A DNA stretch of 64,000 nt from Micavibrio_C sp046294845 (GTDB lineage Bacteria; Pseudomonadota; Alphaproteobacteria; Micavibrionales; Micavibrionaceae). The stretch is taken from NCBI GenBank assembly GCA_046294845.1, contig JBKBNU010000001.1, positions 2,294,001 through 2,358,000 of the forward strand, given 5' to 3'. The translations under genes and the position numbers were made by a program. Below are positions 59,830 through 64,000 of the stretch, piece by piece (position 1 is the stretch's first letter; each line of letters opens with the position of its first letter). Below the pieces are notes generated by a model that had not been told where the DNA came from, did no database searches, and saw only the letters and a program-made list of their open reading frames with translations.

Positions 59830-60120
59830 CTGCACTCCGTTTCCCTGATGTGATTTCCCTGTAATGCCCCATTTTGTTATGTGGCTTTTTTTGCTTATAG
59901 GGGATTAGTGCATAGATTCCCCCATTCTGTGAAGCCCTTTCCCTATCCTTGCCCCTAGTTTTTAATGTGCAGATGCGTACATAATAAAGGGCTTGCGATT
60001 TCCAGAAGAAAGACTTGGTTTTTGAAAACACCCTGCATCCGGACCTGCCCCCTTGACCGCTTTACCAACAGGGTTAACACTGTGCCTGTCGCGTGTATCC
60101 CCTTATTCGGAATTTTATTT

Positions 60121-60903
60121 ATGAAAAAATATCTTTTGTCTTCCCTCGCTTCACTGACGCTGCTTTGCACAGCACTGGCAACATCGGCCCATGCCGCAGA
60201 AACGAATTTCAGCATTAGCGTCAAATCGAAGGATGCGATGTTTATTGGTGAGTCAGTAGGCGGTGCGCACATTATCGTCAGAGATAAACGCGATAGCGAT
60301 ATTCTTGTCGAGGGGAATACGACAGGCGGATCTGGCGACCGCAGCAAAATCATGACCGGAAGCCATGAACGTGACGCCATCATCACCAATGATACCAATG
60401 CCAAATTCGAATTCGCACTCGATCTTTATCGTCCGACACCTGTCACGATTGAGGTATCGGGACCTTATGCCCAAGGTCAGGCACTTGCGAAAGCGAGCGC
60501 CGATTACCTGCTGATCCCTGGGAAAGATTACACAGCAGGAAACGGCATCATTGTTGAGATCCCCGGATTCATCGTCGATGTATTGAATCCCCCCGTGAAC
60601 CGCAAGGCCAAATTCAACAAAGACGGGACCTTGCCGCTTGAAGTAAACGTCACCAAATTATGCGGCTGCCATATCGACAAGGACCTCCCTTGGCCCCCTG
60701 AACGCTATCAGGTCGAAGCCAGCATTTATCGTGGCGATGTCCTTCTGGCGACCATCCCCATGGAAAAGCAGACGCAGGCCAGCCTGTATGCCGCCAACCT
60801 GAAATTTCAGGAGCCAGGGACCTATATGGTCACTGTAACAGCCTTTGATTCCAAGACCTTAGAAGGTGGCATGGATAGTACGACAATTACCCTTGACCCC
60901 TAA
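60121..60903 (+). CDS. Exported beta-sandwich protein, unknown function
   Basis: 260 aa. The start at 60121 gives a clean signal peptide (cleavage near AHA-AETN, residue 22); longer readings add about 50 unlikely residues. The mature part is all-beta in appearance, with 'FSISVKSKDAMFIGESVGGAHIIVRD', 'FALDLYRPTPVTIEVSGPYAQG' and a terminal Ig-like strand pattern 'GTYMVTVTAFDS'. Two Cys in 'KLCGCHIDK' are notable. It resembles the TP0831-like TIGR02186 transmembrane/adhesin fragments only vaguely. It is divergent from copy 1 and 71 bp upstream of copy 2 of the M3 peptidases. Confidence 0.7.
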   Translation: MKKYLLSSLASLTLLCTALATSAHAAETNFSISVKSKDAMFIGESVGGAHIIVRDKRDSDILVEGNTTGGSGDRSKIMTGSHERDAIITNDTNAKFEFALDLYRPTPVTIEVSGPYAQGQALAKASADYLLIPGKDYTAGNGIIVEIPGFIVDVLNPPVNRKAKFNKDGTLPLEVNVTKLCGCHIDKDLPWPPERYQVEASIYRGDVLLATIPMEKQTQASLYAANLKFQEPGTYMVTVTAFDSKTLEGGMDSTTITLDP

Positions 60904-60974
60904 AACACAGGCGGCCTATAGTCGTTTTCTATAATAAGATTATTTAACCATAACAGGATGAGGCTTGGAATATC

Positions 60975-63050
60975 ATGGCTGCGGTCAATCCCCTTTTGCG
61001 CGACTCTACCCTCCCCAATCAGGCACCCGCTTTTGACCTGATCAAGGATAAACATTTTTTACCGGCAATGCGCGCCGCCCTAAAGGAAGCCCGCGCCGAA
61101 GTGCGCGCGATCAAAACCAATCCTGATAAACCTACTTTTGAAAACACAATCGAGGCTCTGGAACTGGTAGGGGAAAGATTGTCCATTCTTTCAAGCCTGC
61201 TCAGTAACCAGATGCTGGTTGCCAGCAGTCCTGCCCTTAAAGCAGCAGAGGACAAGATTTCACCACTGCAGGCCAAGTTCAAGGCTGCCACATTCACGAA
61301 TACTGCTTTGCTAAAACGCGTCAAAGCTGTGTGGGATAGCAGCCATGATGATCCTGCACTGACAGTTGAACAAAAAGATATCCTCAGAAGCACCTATGAT
61401 GGCTTCCGCAAAGGCGGGGCATTGCTTAAAGGCGAAGACAAGAAACGCTACAAGCAAATTGTAGAAGAGATGGCCACACTGGGTTCAGACTTCAGCGAAA
61501 ATGCCCGCAAGGATACAGAAGCATTTGCTCTGGTGATTACCAACCCCGATGATCTCAAAGGCTTGCCAGACGATGTAAAAGCTGCTGCTGCCAAAAAAGC
61601 TGCCGATCGCAACCTCGAAGGACAATGGGTATTCACCCTTCATGCCCCAAGCTATATCCCGTTTGTTACCTATGCCGAAAACCGCGCCCTGCGTGAAAAA
61701 ATGTGGCAGGCTTCCACCAGCAAAGGCTGGAAAACTGCCAATGATAATCAGGAAATTATTCGCAAGATCCTGACCCTTAGCCACGAGAAAGCACAAATTC
61801 TGGGTTATCGGAACCATGCCGAGTACGTACTTGAAAACCGCATGGCACAAAAACCCGAAACCGTCAGGGCTTTTCTTGACCAGATGATTGCAGTGTATAA
61901 GCCCGCTGCCGAGAAGGATATGGCTATGGTACAGGAATTTGCCGCCAGCAAAGGCCTGAATGATACACTGAAGCCGTGGGATTTCTCATTCTATGCAGAA
62001 AAACTCAAAGAAGAAAAATTCGGATTCTCTGCAGAAGACCTGAAACCTTATTTTCCTTTGGAGAAAGTGCTTGATGGAACATTCAAACATTTTAGCCGCC
62101 AGTTCGGTATAAAATTTACCGAGAACACAGATTACCCGACATGGCACAAGGATGTTAAAGCCTTTGACGTCACGGATGAAAAGACTGGCGCTTTTGTGGG
62201 CACACTCTATACCGACTTCCACCCCCGCGATGGCAAGAAAGGCGGCGCGTGGATGACGGACTACCGCGCACAGGGTATGTTCAAGGGAAAAGTAGAGCGC
62301 CCCGTGATTGCCATCGAATGCAATTTCACCGAACCACTGCCTGACAAACCTGCCCTTCTGGAACATGACGAAGTTCTGACACTTTTCCACGAAATGGGCC
62401 ACGCCGTTCATGGCCTGCTTTCGGATGTTACATACCGTTCCAAAGCCAGCCCTTATGTCGAGTGGGATGCTGTTGAATTACCTTCACAGGTGCAGGAAAA
62501 CTGGGGCTTTAACCGTGAAACACTCGGACTGATTAGCGGCCATTACCAAACAGGCGAAGCTCTGCCGGATGATCTCTATGAAAAAATGATCGCCGCCAAG
62601 AATTATCTGGCCGGCTATGGTGGCCTGCGTCAGGTCAATTTCGCCCGCATGGATCAAACCTATTACACAACTGATCCGAAGGACATTGGAGAGAAGTACG
62701 GCTTTGATATCAAGGCCTTTGAAGAAGCTATTACGGCCGATACACGTATTCTGCCTATGCTGGGCGGCCCTATGTCAACAAGCTTCACCCATATTTTCTC
62801 GGGTGGTTATGACGCGGGTTATTACAGCTATAAATGGGCGGAGGTTCTGGATGCCGATGCTTTCGAATACCTGACCGAGCGCGAAGCTTATGATACCGAA
62901 CGTCTGTCGGATTATCGTCGCGAATTTCTGGCCAAGGGTGGCACACAAAACCCCGCCACACTTTACCGTGCCTTCCGCGGGCAAGACGCCGACCCGCAAG
63001 CCTTACCGCGCCGTGAAGGGCTGTTGCCTCCCAAACCCGCTGTAGCTTAA
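60975..63050 (+). CDS. M3-family zinc metallopeptidase (Dcp/oligopeptidase A type), copy 2
   Basis: 691 aa; AGGATGAGG stands upstream of the ATG. It begins 'MAAVNPLLRDSTLPNQAPAFDLIK', the N-terminus of OpdA/Dcp proteins. The zinc motif is in 'EVLTLFHEMGHAVHGLLSD' (about 472), the Glu in 'WDAVELPSQVQENW', and the end 'FTHIFSGGYDAGYYSYKWAEVLDADAFEYL' is family-typical. The protein is cytoplasmic, hydrolysing oligopeptides or dipeptides from the C-terminus. It is followed by a strong terminator and by a third close relative. Confidence 0.94.
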   Translation: MAAVNPLLRDSTLPNQAPAFDLIKDKHFLPAMRAALKEARAEVRAIKTNPDKPTFENTIEALELVGERLSILSSLLSNQMLVASSPALKAAEDKISPLQAKFKAATFTNTALLKRVKAVWDSSHDDPALTVEQKDILRSTYDGFRKGGALLKGEDKKRYKQIVEEMATLGSDFSENARKDTEAFALVITNPDDLKGLPDDVKAAAAKKAADRNLEGQWVFTLHAPSYIPFVTYAENRALREKMWQASTSKGWKTANDNQEIIRKILTLSHEKAQILGYRNHAEYVLENRMAQKPETVRAFLDQMIAVYKPAAEKDMAMVQEFAASKGLNDTLKPWDFSFYAEKLKEEKFGFSAEDLKPYFPLEKVLDGTFKHFSRQFGIKFTENTDYPTWHKDVKAFDVTDEKTGAFVGTLYTDFHPRDGKKGGAWMTDYRAQGMFKGKVERPVIAIECNFTEPLPDKPALLEHDEVLTLFHEMGHAVHGLLSDVTYRSKASPYVEWDAVELPSQVQENWGFNRETLGLISGHYQTGEALPDDLYEKMIAAKNYLAGYGGLRQVNFARMDQTYYTTDPKDIGEKYGFDIKAFEEAITADTRILPMLGGPMSTSFTHIFSGGYDAGYYSYKWAEVLDADAFEYLTEREAYDTERLSDYRREFLAKGGTQNPATLYRAFRGQDADPQALPRREGLLPPKPAVA

Positions 63051-63074
63051 CAGCATAAATCCATTTTTATATCT

Positions 63075-63108
63075 ATCAGGGGGCCCCAAAGCCCCCTGAT
63101 TTTTTTTA
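63075..63108 (+). terminator. Terminator between M3 peptidase copies 2 and 3
   Basis: ATCAGGGGGC (63075-63084) pairs with GCCCCCTGAT (63091-63100), followed by eight T. Confidence 0.92.
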
Positions 63109-63218
63109 TTTTCATTCCCCTTCAAGGCTGGAACAGGGGCTGTTTGCGCCTATATAATCTCGTGATAGATTCGTACCTGTTTTATGCACTTATGACCAAG
63201 AGGCCCCAGATAAAGATC

Positions 63219-64000
63219 ATGACAACCGCCAATCCCCTGCTGACCCCGTCTTCCCTGCCCAATCAGGCACCTGCCTTCGATAAAATCGAAGAAGGACACT
63301 ACGCCCCTGCCATCGAGCAAGGATTAGCCGAGGCCCGTGAAGAATTGGCCGCGATTAAGGGGAACAAGGAAGCCCCAACCTTCGCCAACACGATCGAAGC
63401 ACTGGAAAACATGGGCGAGACCTTAAGCCATGTCATGGAAATTCTGGGGAACCAGATCAGTGCTGCGGCTACGTCTGCCTTGGTCGAGGTCAAACAAACC
63501 TACGCCCCGCAACTGGCTGAGTTTTATTCATCTGTCGCGATGGATGATGATCTGTTCGCCCGTATCAAGACTGTATGGGATCAAGACCATAATAATCCAT
63601 CTTTGACGACGGAACAAAAAACCCTGCTCAAGAATACCTATGACGGTTTCCGCCGCAGCGGTGCTTTACTCGAAGGGCCCGCCAAGGAACGGATGAAGGA
63701 AATCAATATTGCCTTCTCCACACTGGGAACCCAGTTTAACGAGAATATCAAGAATTCTATGGAAGCATTCAGCCTTGTCATTGATCAAGAATCAGACCTT
63801 GCAGGCCTGCCTGAAGATGTCATCGCCGCAGCCGCCAACCGTGCCGCCAAGAAAGATATGAAAGGCAAATGGCTGTTCACGCTGGATTACCCGAGCTATG
63901 GCCCGTTTGTTACCTATGCCGATAACCGTGATTTGCGCGAGAAAATGTGGCGTGCCTTTGGCAGCCGCGCATGGAAAGATGATTTCGACAATCAGGCAAC
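63219..64000 (+). CDS. M3-family metallopeptidase, copy 3 (3' end beyond the window)
   Basis: The open frame runs to the last base. The start at 63219 matches the paralogue's N-terminus: 'MTTANPLLTPSSLPNQAPAF' aligns with 'MAAVNPLLRDSTLPNQAPAF' of copy 2. An in-frame ATG at 63192 is possible. Similarity continues throughout, for example 'LKNTYDGFRRSGALLEG' against 'LRSTYDGFRKGGALLKG', so these two arose by a fairly old tandem duplication. The catalytic HExxH lies beyond the window, so activity cannot be judged. It has its own promoter region after a terminator. Confidence 0.9.
   Translation, partial: MTTANPLLTPSSLPNQAPAFDKIEEGHYAPAIEQGLAEAREELAAIKGNKEAPTFANTIEALENMGETLSHVMEILGNQISAAATSALVEVKQTYAPQLAEFYSSVAMDDDLFARIKTVWDQDHNNPSLTTEQKTLLKNTYDGFRRSGALLEGPAKERMKEINIAFSTLGTQFNENIKNSMEAFSLVIDQESDLAGLPEDVIAAAANRAAKKDMKGKWLFTLDYPSYGPFVTYADNRDLREKMWRAFGSRAWKDDFDNQA

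Noticed and set aside
59965..60120. Longer start (59965) for the exported beta-sandwich protein
   Set aside because: It would bury the signal peptide 52 residues inside the protein; the ATG at 60121 is the natural start.
1..64000. CRISPR arrays, insertion sequences, prophage or integrase genes
   Set aside because: No regularly spaced repeats, transposase, integrase or phage structural genes were seen; the repeats found are terminators or operator palindromes.

Overview
The window reads as chromosomal DNA of an alphaproteobacterium of roughly 50% G+C by eye. The evidence is the gene orders tol-pal (pal-cpoB) - tilS - ftsH - glmM and lpoA - rsmI - yraN - dolP, a CpdR-type receiver protein, a complete Tad/Cpa pilus locus, and a perfect CtrA-type box (TTAA-N7-TTAA) at the pilin promoter. 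Placement near the Micavibrionales/Rhodospirillales is only a guess. I see no insertion sequence, prophage, CRISPR array or rRNA operon; the single tRNA is tRNA-Val(GAC).

Layout. 1-7.8 kb: end of a YjbH-type outer-membrane/polysaccharide protein, a leucine-dehydrogenase-family enzyme, RluD, a secreted propeller-like protein, a GT4 glycosyltransferase and CpdR. 7.8-24.6 kb: tRNA-Val and a Tad locus. Two plus-strand genes (pilus N-terminal-domain protein, TadD-like TPR lipoprotein) converge on a long minus-strand array (from its 5' end): pseudokinase, small membrane protein, TadE, TadE, VWA/TadG protein, Flp pilin, CpaA, CpaB, CpaC, CpaD, CpaE, CpaF, TadB, TadC. 24.7-43.4 kb: mostly housekeeping on the minus strand (purA, glmM, ftsH, tilS, cpoB, pal, dolP, yraN, rsmI). 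Unusual genes are inserted into these conserved orders: two thioredoxin-fold proteins and a lipoprotein between glmM and ftsH, a HELEH metallopeptidase-like protein and a small membrane protein between tilS and cpoB, and two tandem isochorismatase-like proteins between yraN and rsmI. 43.4-49.6 kb: LpoA-like protein, a probable structured RNA, TetR regulator, AhpD/AhpC peroxide defence, TrhO and an EreA/ChaN-like protein. 49.6-52.6 kb: an ECF sigma / anti-sigma / periplasmic sensor trio with the architecture of CnrH-CnrY-CnrX, preceded by an exported four-EF-hand protein, then an AMIN-domain lipoprotein. 52.8-57.6 kb: a membrane protein, a GT4 and a WecA-type phosphoglycosyltransferase in one unit with a second Flp-type pilin, then MnmC. 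57.6-64 kb: three M3-family metallopeptidase genes (one cut by the window end) with an exported protein between them.

How it fits together. The Tad genes should build a Flp pilus for surface attachment. The CtrA box and CpdR suggest (inference) that pilus production is tied to the cell cycle as in Caulobacter. Strongest candidates for something undescribed are: a structured minus-strand RNA at 44979-45145 with a closing stem, three internal hairpins and a terminator; a second structured RNA unit at 3414-3675; the tail-anchored pseudokinase at the head of the Tad array; the EF-hand-linked CnrHYX-like module; and the metallopeptidase/membrane-protein pair embedded in the tol-pal neighbourhood.
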